Assembly (NCBI RefSeq): GCF_030817535.1
Contig: NZ_JAUSZL010000003.1
Coordinates: 1 to 64,000 of the forward strand
Length of the DNA: 64,000 nucleotides
Reading direction: 5' to 3'
DNA from: Streptomyces sp. V3I8
GTDB lineage: Bacteria > Actinomycetota > Actinomycetes > Streptomycetales > Streptomycetaceae
Positions 8,809 through 16,719 of this stretch are shown in pieces. The notes beneath the pieces are model-generated. The model had not been told where the DNA came from. It searched no databases and saw only the letters and a list, made by a program, of their open reading frames with translations. Made by a program: the position numbers and the translations under genes. How positions within the stretch are numbered: the first letter of the stretch is position 1; every line of letters starts with the position of its first letter.

Positions 8809-9341
8809 CAGTACTCGTTTCGGGTGTCGAGGCTCTCTTGCAGATTGCCGATCAGGCTGGCGCCCGGAGGGAGAGTCCGCGACAGCCAGTCTTCCGCGTA
8901 GTAGCTGAAGGCCTCCGCATGCTGTTCTCGCGGATCGCTGAAGTCGGTGCGGCACATCGCGTCCGCCCACAGCCCGGAGGTCTCGCTGGCGGGGCAGACG
9001 CTCTGGAACAGCCGGACCATGTCCTTGAGGCCGATCGGGTCCGGGTTGTCCCCGTTGACCATGTGGCCCAGCTCGTGCGCAACTATCCGGCGCTCGTGCA
9101 TGCCGGACGCGCCGGGATGGATCCAGACAAGGTCCACGCCGTCGGCGGTGAGCCACATGCCGCTCGGGCCGAAGGGAGAGACGACGTTAGCGTCGCGCTG
9201 GAGAACGAGACGTTTCCCTCGCACTTGACGGGTGTACTCGCGCAACAGCAGCTCAGGGGTCCTGGGTTGGGCTGGAAGGACGAGGCCCTGGAGAGCCTTG
9301 TCCCAAACGTTCTTCTTGTCCCGGCCCAGCCTGAACTTCAC
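8805..9341 (-). CDS. ImmA/IrrE-like zinc metallopeptidase
   Basis: 178 aa. Contains the zincin motif HELGH (His89, Glu90, His93) in RRIVAHELGHMVNGDNP, with a likely third ligand in the downstream EQHAEAFSYYAEDW helix. ImmA-type enzymes cleave or inactivate the XRE repressor encoded beside them; here the XRE gene is immediately upstream. GTG start with AGGGGG five bases upstream. It is co-transcribed and coupled (GTGA) with the membrane protein. Likely role: derepression of the cassette, or of the phage lytic programme, on a signal. The substrate is inferred. Confidence 0.8.
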   Translation of the reverse strand: MKFRLGRDKKNVWDKALQGLVLPAQPRTPELLLREYTRQVRGKRLVLQRDANVVSPFGPSGMWLTADGVDLVWIHPGASGMHERRIVAHELGHMVNGDNPDPIGLKDMVRLFQSVCPASETSGLWADAMCRTDFSDPREQHAEAFSYYAEDWLSRTLPPGASLIGNLQESLDTRNEYW

Positions 9342-9417
9342 AGCGCCCCCTCGTGTCTCAATCCCGCCCTTGCCATATTCGGCCTCCAGCGTATGCCAAG
9401 GGGCTGACAGTGGCGGC

Positions 9418-9924
9418 TCAGGAAGCGGAATTTCCCTTGGCGCGCTTGATGACCTCCAACTGCATGAGGATCATGCCCCTGGCCTCCCTCGGGTCCATCT
9501 CGCTGGCTCCCCGCATGAGGGCCATAGCCAGTTGCGGAGCGTCCTCCTGCCCGGCCTCCTTCATCGTCCTGACGAGCTGGGCGACGACGACCATCAGCTC
9601 GACCTCGTCCTCAAGGACCGACGTCTCCGGGGTTCGCTCGTCGCCCTCGAAGAAGTAGGCGGGACTGATCTTGAAAAAGAGAGCGAGGTACTGCAGGACG
9701 TTCTTGGTCGGGTTGCGCCGCCGACCGTTGAGCATGTCGTTCAGGTACTGGCGGTTCAGCACCGGCCGCTCAGATTGATGCCTCTCGGCGTACAACCTTG
9801 AGACGCCCTCGGCGATCTCACCAATGTCGTACTGCTTTTTGTCTTCCCGGAGCTTGAGGTACCTCAGCATCCGGAGTTTGTTGGCGAGCGGGCCAAGCTC
9901 GGGCTCGTACACGGGCGGCTGCAT
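9418..9924 (-). CDS. XRE-family helix-turn-helix transcriptional regulator
   Basis: 168 aa. The N-terminal third resembles an XRE/Cro helix-turn-helix of the long-loop actinobacterial type (IGEIAEGVSRLYAER, LNRQYLNDMLNGRRRNPTKNVLQYLALFF, then ISPAYFFEG). The C-terminal helical region (VAQLVRTMKEAG, LAMALMRGA) probably mediates dimerisation or peptidase contact. The ATG at 9924 is chosen because GGAGG sits just upstream; an ATG at 9942 is in frame. First gene of the three-gene minus operon. The upstream region holds a perfect 12-bp palindrome and a direct repeat that could be its operators, so autorepression is likely. Confidence 0.75.
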   Translation of the reverse strand: MQPPVYEPELGPLANKLRMLRYLKLREDKKQYDIGEIAEGVSRLYAERHQSERPVLNRQYLNDMLNGRRRNPTKNVLQYLALFFKISPAYFFEGDERTPETSVLEDEVELMVVVAQLVRTMKEAGQEDAPQLAMALMRGASEMDPREARGMILMQLEVIKRAKGNSAS

Positions 9925-9971
9925 CAGTCGCCCTCCCCTCATTTAAAAAAGTTGCCCCCACGGATGTCTTA

Positions 9972-10068
9972 AGTATAGCGGCGATGTCGACATCAGCGGC
10001 ACGACCCCCCAGAAGTTGAACTTTCTCGCGTCTGAAGTTGACACGGACGGAGGTGCGGGACGTACGAT
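9972..10068. promoter_or_regulatory. Divergent promoter/operator region of the XRE operon
   Basis: Minus strand: -10-like TATACT (complement of 9972-9977). Plus strand: TTGACA at 10038-10043 and TACGAT at 10063-10068 (19-bp spacer). Between them are the perfect palindrome GATGTCGACATC (9983-9994) and a direct repeat GAAGTTGA (about 10012 and 10035). These are candidate repressor sites for a genetic switch. Confidence 0.45.
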
Positions 10069-10215
10069 TCCGTTCACTGGCAGGAAGCAGACAGACGGAC
10101 GGATGGGGGCAGGGTGACGGTCGCGACGCATGAGGCGGACACCTCTCCGTTCCTGTCCAGGAGCGGAGTTGCGACGGCAGGGAGTGAGACCACTCACTCG
10201 GCCCGAGGAGCACTC

Positions 10216-10539
10216 GTGGTGCAGACCCCCGCAGTCGTCCGTACGATCACCCCCGTCATCGCGGGTGGGATCATCTCCTTCTTCGCCGCCCGTGGCGTCC
10301 AGGTCGACGGCATCGGCCGCGACTACCTGGCGTCCGGCCTCACGATCGTGATCACGGCCGCGTACTACCTGATCCCGCTCGTGCTCGAATCTCGCTGGCC
10401 CAAGATCGGCGTCCTGCTCGGCTCCACCGCCAGGCCGATGTACCCAGGACGACACCGTAGGGCCAGCCCCAGTCCGGCGACCGCCACGTCGGACAGCTCC
10501 GGAAGAACAGCCGTAGACCGCCAACTGCCGCTGAAGTAG
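10216..10539 (+). CDS. Small two-TM membrane protein
   Basis: About 107 aa, not firmly recognised. After QTPAVVRTITPVIAG there are two hydrophobic stretches (TPVIAGGIISFFAARG; YLASGLTIVITAAYYLIPLVL) followed by a basic, Ser/Pro-rich tail. Chosen start GTG 10216 (or 10219) because GAGGAG lies just upstream; the frame opens at GTG 10114, whose leader shows no conservation-like features. It is divergent from the XRE gene and possibly under the TTGACA promoter. Such proteins in actinophages are sometimes called holin-like, but a superinfection-exclusion role is equally possible. Confidence 0.55.
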   Translation: MVQTPAVVRTITPVIAGGIISFFAARGVQVDGIGRDYLASGLTIVITAAYYLIPLVLESRWPKIGVLLGSTARPMYPGRHRRASPSPATATSDSSGRTAVDRQLPLK

Positions 10540-10548
10540 ACCGGAGGT

Positions 10549-10599
10549 AGGACCCCGGCCGACCACACTTCCCTACCCAGGAAGGTCGGCCGGGGTCCT
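10549..10599 (+). terminator. Terminator after the small membrane protein
   Basis: A perfect 16-bp stem (10549-10564 with 10584-10599) starts ten bases after the stop codon, with CTC following. Confidence 0.8.
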
Positions 10600-10837
10600 C
10601 TCATGTGCAGCGGGAGAGGGCTGCTCTCGTCTCGATAACGGCGCCGGGGCCGAGAGGTAGCGGCTTCTTCGCTGCAGATTCTCGACGGGATGTCCGGTGG
10701 CCGGATCAGGCCCGCCAATACGTTAACACCGGCCTTACGTAATTCCCCGAGGGGCTCCGTCCTCTCCACGGCTCCTACACAAACCACGTCTGCCCTCAAT
10801 ACGCAGATGCATGCCGTCCTGTTCAGAACCGTTTGAA
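10600..10837. other. Gene-free stretch before the prohead protease
   Basis: No supported gene. Less GC-rich than its surroundings, with ACGTTAACACC and TTACGTAATTCC patches that could hold the late promoter for the capsid block. A minus-strand open frame crosses it but lacks a credible start and runs through the terminator hairpin. Confidence 0.4.
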
Positions 10838-10887
10838 CCTCCTCAAGGGGCGAGGGCGCACCATGCGCCGCCGCCCGCTCAGGAGGA
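10838..10887 (+). promoter_or_regulatory. Start-associated AAGGGGCGA hairpin element upstream of the prohead protease
   Basis: TCAAGGGGCGA at 10843-10853. CCTCCT (10838-10843) can pair with the Shine-Dalgarno AGGAGG (10881-10886) seven bases before the GTG start at 10894. Confidence 0.55.
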
Positions 10888-10893
10888 CCCGGT

Positions 10894-13800
10894 GTGCTGA
10901 AGTTCGCCACGGCCCAGATCATCGCCGCCAGCCTCGGCGACCAGCAGCGTGTCACCAAGGCGGCTCACCGGGCCGTCTTCCAGTACGACGCGCGGCCGGG
11001 CTACCTGTACGTGCGCTCTCGGGCGATCTCCTCGCGGTGCAACGACAACTGGGACGAGTTCCCCGCCGACGAGATCGCGGCGTCCTACCGGACGTTCGTC
11101 GGCAAGCCGGTCTTCGTGAACCACAAGAACGACAACCACCGCAGGTCGCGCGGCGTGATCATCGACGCGGCCCTCCACGAGGACAAGAACCCCGACGGCT
11201 CGGCCGACACCTGGGCTGAAGTCCTGATGGAGATCGACGCCAAGAACTTCCCCAAGCTGGCCAAGGCGATCCTCAAGGGCGAGATCGACCGCACGTCGAT
11301 GGGCTGCGACGTCGAGCGCTCCGTGTGCTCCGCCTGCGGCAACGTGGCGACGACCCCGGCCGAGTACTGCGCCCACATCCCCGGGCTGAAGGGCAAGCGG
11401 ATCTTCCGGCACACCGCGTCCGGCCAGCGGGTCGGCGAGCTGGTGCGAGAGACCTGCTACGGGCTCAGCTTCTTCGAGAACTCGGTCCTCGTCGAGCCCC
11501 CGGCCGACCCCACCGCACACTTCCTCGGCGTGGACTCCTCCGGCCTGGGCAAGGCCGCGTCGAAGGCCGCCGCGATCGATTTCAGCGAGTTCGACCACGA
11601 GGACGATCTGAAGGAGGAGCCGGACGAGGAGGAGAACAAGGCGCACACCCCCACGCCTGCCTCCCAGCCCGCCCAGCACCCGGCACCGGCCGCGCCGCGC
11701 GTCCCGAACGAGGGCACCGCGCACGACACTCAGCGACGTCGTGACGTCGTGACCCAGTCGAAGCCATTCGAGCCGCTCAAGCCGAGCCTGAACACCCTGC
11801 AGGCCGAGGCGGGAAGCTACAGGGTCGACCACGAAGCCCCCACCGCCGAGACTGGGCACCCGCTCCACGAAGTCAGCGAGCACGCCCCTGACGACCATGT
11901 CAGCATCTACCGCGCAGTCCCCCAGCACATCTCCGAGATCAACCAGGGCGACTGGGTCTCCACGCACGGAAACTGGACACAGGAGCGCGCCGACTCCAGC
12001 AAGGGGTGGCACGTCCTGCACGCACGCGTCCCAGCCCGGCACGTCCACGTAGACCGCACGAGCAAGGACACCGACGAGGCTGGCTACCAGGGCCCTTCCT
12101 TGCGCGGCCCCGGCGTTGGCCGCTCTACCCACGGAGGCGAGTGGGACCAGGGGCGTCTCTTCGAGGGGAGTCGAAAGACGGCGGCCGGGCCGCAGTTCGA
12201 GAACCCGGCCGATCACCCGTGGTTCAAGCAGGCCAAGCTGAGCCATGAGCACGTCCTGAACCACTGGAACCAGGCCACCGACGAGGAGAAGAAGCAGGGC
12301 GCCCGCTGGTACTCCGATGCACACCACGTCGCCAGGTCGATCGCGAAGCTGAACCCGGACATCACCGACGACAAGGAGGCCGCGCACAAGGGCGCCGGTG
12401 TCCTGTCGGCGTACAGCCCGCAGCAGAACTGGTGGGCCAACCAGCACAACGCGGCGAGGAGCTTTGTCGATAAGAAGGCTGTCGGCAAGGGGGAGGGGTT
12501 GATGGTCATGTCCTCTCACGCCAACGCCGCTCAGCGGATTATGGACGGCGAGGACCATCAGAAGGTCCTCAAGGGTCCCAAGACGGCTGATTTCGCGCAC
12601 CTGATCGAGCACGCCGGGAACAAGCCCCAGGGCGACGAGGACGCCGCAGCGGGCAAGCCCCGCGAGCACTCCGACAAGGTGGTCGTCGACCGGCACGCCT
12701 TGTCGGTCGCGGCCGGGCGGCGCCTCAGCGCGGACGACTCCAAGGGGTTTCCGTCCGGCAACCGGCACTACTACGAGCACGCGGCCTCGCACTTCCGCAC
12801 GGCCGCAGCCGTCATCTCCGACCGCGAGGGGCGCAAGGTGGCGCCGCACGAGGTGCAGGCGACTACCTGGCTGACCCGCCAGCGTCTGAACGCGTCCGAG
12901 GACGAGAACTCACCGGGCGGCAAGGGGCGCCAGACCGTGCAGCGCAACCAGCGCGAGCAGTGGAGGGGCCTGGCCGGTGAACACACCCCGCATCTGCAGG
13001 ATGAAGGGAACTCCCACGTGGCCACAGTCATTGACGCCACGTGCATCGACCACGACGGCACGATCCGTGCCGAGGCGTACGGGGAGGTCAAGGCGCCGCA
13101 GGACGTGGACACGCTGCGCGAGGAGAACTGCCCCGTCTGCGGCGACAAGGACACCTACGACGGTCAGTCCTGCCAGATCTGCGGGTTCATCAGCCCGCCC
13201 GCCCAGTTCCGCGACCCGGACCTGGACATGGCCAAGCGCCTGGACCTGCGCAAGCAGGTCGTCGATCCCTCCCTCGTCGACAACAACGGGGAGCTGCAGC
13301 GCGTGGACGAGGGCGGCGACGCCATGCCGCAGGACGGGCAGGACCCGAACGCGCCCGTCGACCCCAACGACCCCACCGCGCAGGGCGACCCCAACGACCC
13401 GAACTCGCAGTTGATGGATCCCGACCAGCTCGACGAGAACGGCCTGCCGCCGTCCCCGTACGGCGACCAGGCCCTGGACGGCACGCAGCAGGGCCCGGCG
13501 GTCTCCGACCGCAACGGCGACGGCATGATCCAGCCCCACGAGATCGACATGGACGGCAACGCCAACGTCCAGCAGGACGTGGTGGACCCGGGCCAGGGCG
13601 GGCAGGCCGGGCCGCGCGAGCTGCCGGGCTGGGGCAAGGACCGCACCGGCGACTCCTTCACCCCCGGACCGGACATGCCCTACCGGCCCGACGACCCGTC
13701 CAACCCGAACGACACCCTGGGCCAGGACGACGACGACCGCGACCAGATGGGCATGCCGACCTCGCCGATGATGGGTCGGCCCGGCGACGGCATCGCGGAC

Positions 13801-14001
13801 CTGATGTGCGGCAGCTGCGGCTTCGCGGCCGACGCCACCCCGCCCCAGAGCCAGAACATGGGCGACCCCATGGCGTCCACCGACGGCGTGGTCGACGGCG
13901 ACGTCTGCCCCAGCTGCCAGCGCGGCCAGCTGCTGACCCCCGGCGAAGTCAACTCGACCTATTCCCAGGCTCCTGCTGTTGAGCGTCCCGCCTACAGCTG
14001 A
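10894..14001 (+). CDS. Prohead/capsid maturation protease with inserted ADP-ribosyltransferase-like and DUF7178-like domains
   Basis: 1035 aa, far larger than a plain prohead protease. Residues 1-210 look like a serine-type capsid protease: His in KPVFVNHKNDN, Ser in IDRTSMGCDVE, and a CSACGN...YCAHI metal site. A Glu/Pro linker follows. Residues ~325-430 (VSIYRAVPQHI, INQGDWVSTHGNWTQERA, WHVLHARVPARHVHVD) resemble phage-borne ADP-ribosyltransferase-like domains. Residues ~435-690 (WYSDAHHVARSI, GAGVLSAYSPQQNWWANQ, VVVDRHALSVAAGRR) resemble DUF7178. The C-terminal third is acidic/Pro-rich with zinc ribbons (CPVCGDKD...CQICGF; CGSCGF...CPSCQRG). It sits directly upstream of scaffold-like and capsid genes. 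GTG start with AGGAGGA. Assignments of the inserts are by pattern only. Confidence 0.7.
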   Translation: MLKFATAQIIAASLGDQQRVTKAAHRAVFQYDARPGYLYVRSRAISSRCNDNWDEFPADEIAASYRTFVGKPVFVNHKNDNHRRSRGVIIDAALHEDKNPDGSADTWAEVLMEIDAKNFPKLAKAILKGEIDRTSMGCDVERSVCSACGNVATTPAEYCAHIPGLKGKRIFRHTASGQRVGELVRETCYGLSFFENSVLVEPPADPTAHFLGVDSSGLGKAASKAAAIDFSEFDHEDDLKEEPDEEENKAHTPTPASQPAQHPAPAAPRVPNEGTAHDTQRRRDVVTQSKPFEPLKPSLNTLQAEAGSYRVDHEAPTAETGHPLHEVSEHAPDDHVSIYRAVPQHISEINQGDWVSTHGNWTQERADSSKGWHVLHARVPARHVHVDRTSKDTDEAGYQGPSLRGPGVGRSTHGGEWDQGRLFEGSRKTAAGPQFENPADHPWFKQAKLSHEHVLNHWNQATDEEKKQGARWYSDAHHVARSIAKLNPDITDDKEAAHKGAGVLSAYSPQQNWWANQHNAARSFVDKKAVGKGEGLMVMSSHANAAQRIMDGEDHQKVLKGPKTADFAHLIEHAGNKPQGDEDAAAGKPREHSDKVVVDRHALSVAAGRRLSADDSKGFPSGNRHYYEHAASHFRTAAAVISDREGRKVAPHEVQATTWLTRQRLNASEDENSPGGKGRQTVQRNQREQWRGLAGEHTPHLQDEGNSHVATVIDATCIDHDGTIRAEAYGEVKAPQDVDTLREENCPVCGDKDTYDGQSCQICGFISPPAQFRDPDLDMAKRLDLRKQVVDPSLVDNNGELQRVDEGGDAMPQDGQDPNAPVDPNDPTAQGDPNDPNSQLMDPDQLDENGLPPSPYGDQALDGTQQGPAVSDRNGDGMIQPHEIDMDGNANVQQDVVDPGQGGQAGPRELPGWGKDRTGDSFTPGPDMPYRPDDPSNPNDTLGQDDDDRDQMGMPTSPMMGRPGDGIADLMCGSCGFAADATPPQSQNMGDPMASTDGVVDGDVCPSCQRGQLLTPGEVNSTYSQAPAVERPAYS

Positions 14002-14056
14002 CAAGGGGTGAAGACCGCCCACGGTGCCCGCCGTGAGCGCCCGTCTCAGAAGGAGA
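14000..14056 (+). promoter_or_regulatory. Start-associated AAGGGGTGA element upstream of the scaffold-like gene
   Basis: GACAAGGGGTGA at 14000-14011 overlaps the protease stop region. Shine-Dalgarno AAGGAG near 14050-14055 serves the ATG at 14062. Confidence 0.5.
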
Positions 14057-14061
14057 TCAGT

Positions 14062-14919
14062 ATGAGCCGACCGCTCATGGCAGCTCTGCAGGCGCAGCAG
14101 TCCGTCATCGACGAGCTGCGTGCCAACAACGCCATCCTGGGTCAGCAGATCGCGCTCATCGCGCGTCTGGCCGGTGTCAGCACCGAGGTCAACGCGATCG
14201 GTGCCAAGACGGCCGACATCGCCAACCCGGCCCAGCCGATCCCGGACCCGGGCGAGCAGGCGCCCTCCGAGACCACGGAACAGGCCGCCACTCCCGAGAC
14301 CAACGACGACGTGCGCAGCCCGGGTCAGACCGGCAACTCCACGCAGGGCGTCCCGGCCGCGTCCACGGACACCGCGCTCACCCCCGGCGGTACGCTCCCG
14401 GCCGAGCCGTACGGCAACCTGCAGGACGTCACCGCGCCGGTCTCCGGTACCAACACCGGCGAGCTGAGCCCCGAGCAGACCCGCATCGAGACCGACGTCC
14501 GCGTCGACAACCCGATGGTGCCCGACGTCGCGTTCCCCTGGACCATCTCGGACAACCAGTCCAACAGCAACCCGCCGAGCACCGGCGAGATGAGCCACAC
14601 CAGCAGCGGATCCCCCAGCCGCACCCACGCCTGCCTGCGGCTGGCCCGCCTGAAGGTCCAGGCCGGTATCGCCACCGGCGACGACCTCACCCTGGCCGCC
14701 TCCCTGGAGGCCGACACCGGCCTCACCGACCAGCTCATCAACCACGAGATCAGCATCCTGACCGGTGTCGTGCGCACCGCGACCAGGACGGTCGCCCCGG
14801 ACGCCCCGGCCCCGCGCACGGTGCGCTCGGCCGCCCGCGTCGCGCCGTCCCTGGCCTCCCAGTCCACGGCCACCAGCACCGCCCGGGAGCACATCGCCGA
14901 CGGCGACATGTTCCTGTAA
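14062..14919 (+). CDS. Probable scaffold/capsid assembly protein
   Basis: 285 aa, no strong family recognised. The N-terminus is helical (LMAALQAQQSVIDELRANNAILGQQIALIARLAG), consistent with a short coiled coil. A long low-complexity Thr/Pro/Glu middle follows, then a more ordered C-terminal half (HACLRLARLKVQAGIATGDDLTLAASLEADTGLTDQLINHEISILTGVV). The position between the maturation protease and the major capsid protein suggests a scaffold or internal head protein. The ATG at 14062 follows AAGGAGA; the frame is open a little upstream but without a ribosome site. Confidence 0.55.
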   Translation: MSRPLMAALQAQQSVIDELRANNAILGQQIALIARLAGVSTEVNAIGAKTADIANPAQPIPDPGEQAPSETTEQAATPETNDDVRSPGQTGNSTQGVPAASTDTALTPGGTLPAEPYGNLQDVTAPVSGTNTGELSPEQTRIETDVRVDNPMVPDVAFPWTISDNQSNSNPPSTGEMSHTSSGSPSRTHACLRLARLKVQAGIATGDDLTLAASLEADTGLTDQLINHEISILTGVVRTATRTVAPDAPAPRTVRSAARVAPSLASQSTATSTAREHIADGDMFL

Positions 14920-14929
14920 GCCCCCCATG

Positions 14930-14964
14930 GCAACGGGCCCGGCCACAACGGCTGGGCCCGTTGC
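14930..14964 (+). terminator. Hairpin after the scaffold-like gene
   Basis: A perfect 11-bp stem (14930-14940 with 14954-14964, GCAACGGGCCC/GGGCCCGTTGC) lies ten bases after the stop. Confidence 0.7.
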
Positions 14965-15022
14965 TGTACCCGGCGCAGAAAATTCCTTGCCAACTCTCCC
15001 TGTCTCGTACCCATCAGCCGCC

Positions 15023-15076
15023 CGTAGGGGGTGAAAGCGGCCTGCCGGTCCTGGCAGCCAGCCGAGACACAGGAGG
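15023..15076 (+). promoter_or_regulatory. Start-associated AGGGGGTGA element upstream of the decoration-like gene
   Basis: CGTAGGGGGTGA at 15023-15034, then a small CTGCC/GGCAG hairpin and Shine-Dalgarno AGGAGGG before the ATG at 15085. Confidence 0.5.
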
Positions 15077-15084
15077 GCTCGCAC

Positions 15085-15585
15085 ATGATCCGCGTCCGGG
15101 CGGCCAACGCCCACATCAAGCGCACGTTCCGCCCGACCTACGCATGGACGCAGGCGACCCCGAAGGCGGCCTTCCTCGACCCGGCCTGGGACCGCAGCGT
15201 CCTGATCTACCCGGGCATGGTCCTCATGCGCAAGGGGGGCGAGCTGGTCAGCCTGATCGACGGCACCGGCCTCCCCTACGGCTTCGCGGCCGACTACGTC
15301 GGTGGTGACGGCTTCGACCCGCTGCTCGACGTCGGCGTGAACGCCACGGCGGTCTGGGTCTTCGGTGCGGACGCCGAGGCCGAGATCCTCGCCCCCGCGT
15401 TCGACTCGACCCTCACCTGGACCGACCCGACCAACGGCACCGAGCTGCTCGTTCACGCGCAGACCACCGGTGCCAACCGAGGCAAGCTCGTGCCCGCCGG
15501 AACCTCCGGCGCCTCCTCGCAGCCGGTGGCACGCCTGCTCAAGGTCAACAGCCCCAGCAAGATCACCATCGGCGGCCTGCGCTAA
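15085..15585 (+). CDS. Putative head decoration/capsid-associated protein
   Basis: 166 aa, unrecognised by name. It reads as a compact beta-rich protein (VLIYPGMVLMRKGGELVSLIDG, ATAVWVFGADAEAEILAP, TELLVHAQTTGANRGKLVPAG, SKITIGGLR), resembling the lambda gpD-like/head-stabilising proteins commonly encoded just upstream of the major capsid gene. ATG 15085 has AGGAGGG eight bases upstream; the frame is open from 15031 through the regulatory element. It is followed 39 bases later by the major capsid gene and probably co-transcribed. Confidence 0.6.
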   Translation: MIRVRAANAHIKRTFRPTYAWTQATPKAAFLDPAWDRSVLIYPGMVLMRKGGELVSLIDGTGLPYGFAADYVGGDGFDPLLDVGVNATAVWVFGADAEAEILAPAFDSTLTWTDPTNGTELLVHAQTTGANRGKLVPAGTSGASSQPVARLLKVNSPSKITIGGLR

Positions 15586-15624
15586 GCGCGCCCGAGAGCC
15601 GAGCGAGAGGAACGAGAAAACACC

Positions 15625-16614
15625 ATGACCGCAGCGCTCCACGCTGGGCACAAGGGCGGCGTCACCGCCAAGAAGAGCGACGACTACGTCAGCGACATCA
15701 TCAGCCGCCGCGAGAGCCAGGGCAACGCCCCCCTCTCCACGCAGGCCAAGATGCAGCGCCTCCAGTCCGTCGTCTCCGACCAGACCAACGGCATCAAGCG
15801 CCTGGGCGTCGGCATGATCGGCCCCATCCAGCTCAAGCTGCGCTACCAGGGCATCACCCGCAACGTCCTGGTCGAGGACCCCTGCACCCCGGGGACCCCC
15901 GTCGAATACGACGTGTGGGATGACCTCGGCCAGGCGTACATGATGTCCGGTACCGAGGGCGAAGTCCGCATCACGCCGTTCGAAGGCAAGCGGATCCAGG
16001 TGCGGTTCTTCCGCATCGCCTCGCGCCCGGCGATCCGCAAGGAGGACCTCCTCTACCTGCGGATCAACGCGGTCGAGCAGGCCCAGGACGAGACGAAGCA
16101 GGCGATTCTCAAGCAGGAGGACTCGCGCCTCGTCACGATCCTTCAGGCGGCCATCGCGGACTACACGGGCCGCGCCGACCACACGGTCACGCCGAACCAC
16201 GTCGTGACCGAGGCGAGCGGCTACCTGACCCCGGGCTCGCTCTACTCGGCGGTCTCCCTGACCGACATGCACGAGCTGCAGTCCAGCCGCATCCTGATCA
16301 ACCCGATGGACTACCGGGACATGTACCGGTGGGACATCAACCAGACCGGCTGGGCTTTCAAGGACCGCGTCGTCGCGGGCGAGACGATCACCTCGTTCGG
16401 CGAGTTCCAGATCCAGCGCTCGATCGTCATCCCCCAGGGCGAGACGTTCCTGACGCCGGACCCGCAGTTCCTGGGCGTCTTCCCGGTCCTGTACTCCCTG
16501 GACGTCGAGGAGAACCACCGCGTCGAGTCCTTCTGGAAGGGCTGGGTCTTCGACGAGATGATCTCCATGCTCATCCTCAACCCGCGCGGCCTGGCCAAGA
16601 TCGTCAAGTCGTAA
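15625..16614 (+). CDS. Major capsid protein (HK97-like fold)
   Basis: 329 aa. Coat-protein-like architecture: a polar N-arm (KSDDYVSDIISRRES), an alpha/beta middle with typical virion-shell segments (VRFFRIASRPAIRKEDLLYLR, VEQAQDETKQAILKQEDSRLV) and a P-domain-like end (ILINPMDYRDMYRW, SIVIPQGETFLTP, LILNPRGLAKIV). Position after protease, scaffold-like and decoration-like genes and before a very strong terminator is classic for the capsid gene. ATG start preceded by GAGAGGAACGAG. No long scaffold-type delta domain is evident at its own N-terminus, consistent with a separate scaffold. Confidence 0.85.
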   Translation: MTAALHAGHKGGVTAKKSDDYVSDIISRRESQGNAPLSTQAKMQRLQSVVSDQTNGIKRLGVGMIGPIQLKLRYQGITRNVLVEDPCTPGTPVEYDVWDDLGQAYMMSGTEGEVRITPFEGKRIQVRFFRIASRPAIRKEDLLYLRINAVEQAQDETKQAILKQEDSRLVTILQAAIADYTGRADHTVTPNHVVTEASGYLTPGSLYSAVSLTDMHELQSSRILINPMDYRDMYRWDINQTGWAFKDRVVAGETITSFGEFQIQRSIVIPQGETFLTPDPQFLGVFPVLYSLDVEENHRVESFWKGWVFDEMISMLILNPRGLAKIVKS

Positions 16615-16628
16615 CGGCCGATGCAGGA

Positions 16629-16664
16629 CCAGACGCCCCGGGGAGAGATCCCCGGGGCGTCTGG
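16629..16664 (+). terminator. Strong terminator after the major capsid gene
   Basis: A perfect 15-bp stem (16629-16643 with 16650-16664), six-base loop, almost entirely G/C. Confidence 0.85.
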
Positions 16665-16676
16665 CATGATCGAACA

Positions 16677-16719
16677 GCAGAGGCCCCTCTCTCATCAACA
16701 GTGAGAGAGGAGCCTCTGC
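16677..16719 (+). terminator. Second tandem hairpin after the capsid gene
   Basis: 17 base pairs interrupted by one C/A mismatch (GCAGAGGC...CCTCTCTCA with TGAGAGAGG...GCCTCTGC) and a seven-base loop, 12 bases after the first hairpin. Confidence 0.7.

Noticed and set aside
7489..9407. Plus-strand open frames across the XRE/ImmA/membrane operon
   Set aside because: They are complements of genes with a HELGH motif, helix-turn-helix and TM segments, and lack starts with ribosome sites.
10365..10958. Minus-strand open frame over the gap before the protease
   Set aside because: No ribosome site, runs through a terminator hairpin and into the protease gene; composition is not protein-like.
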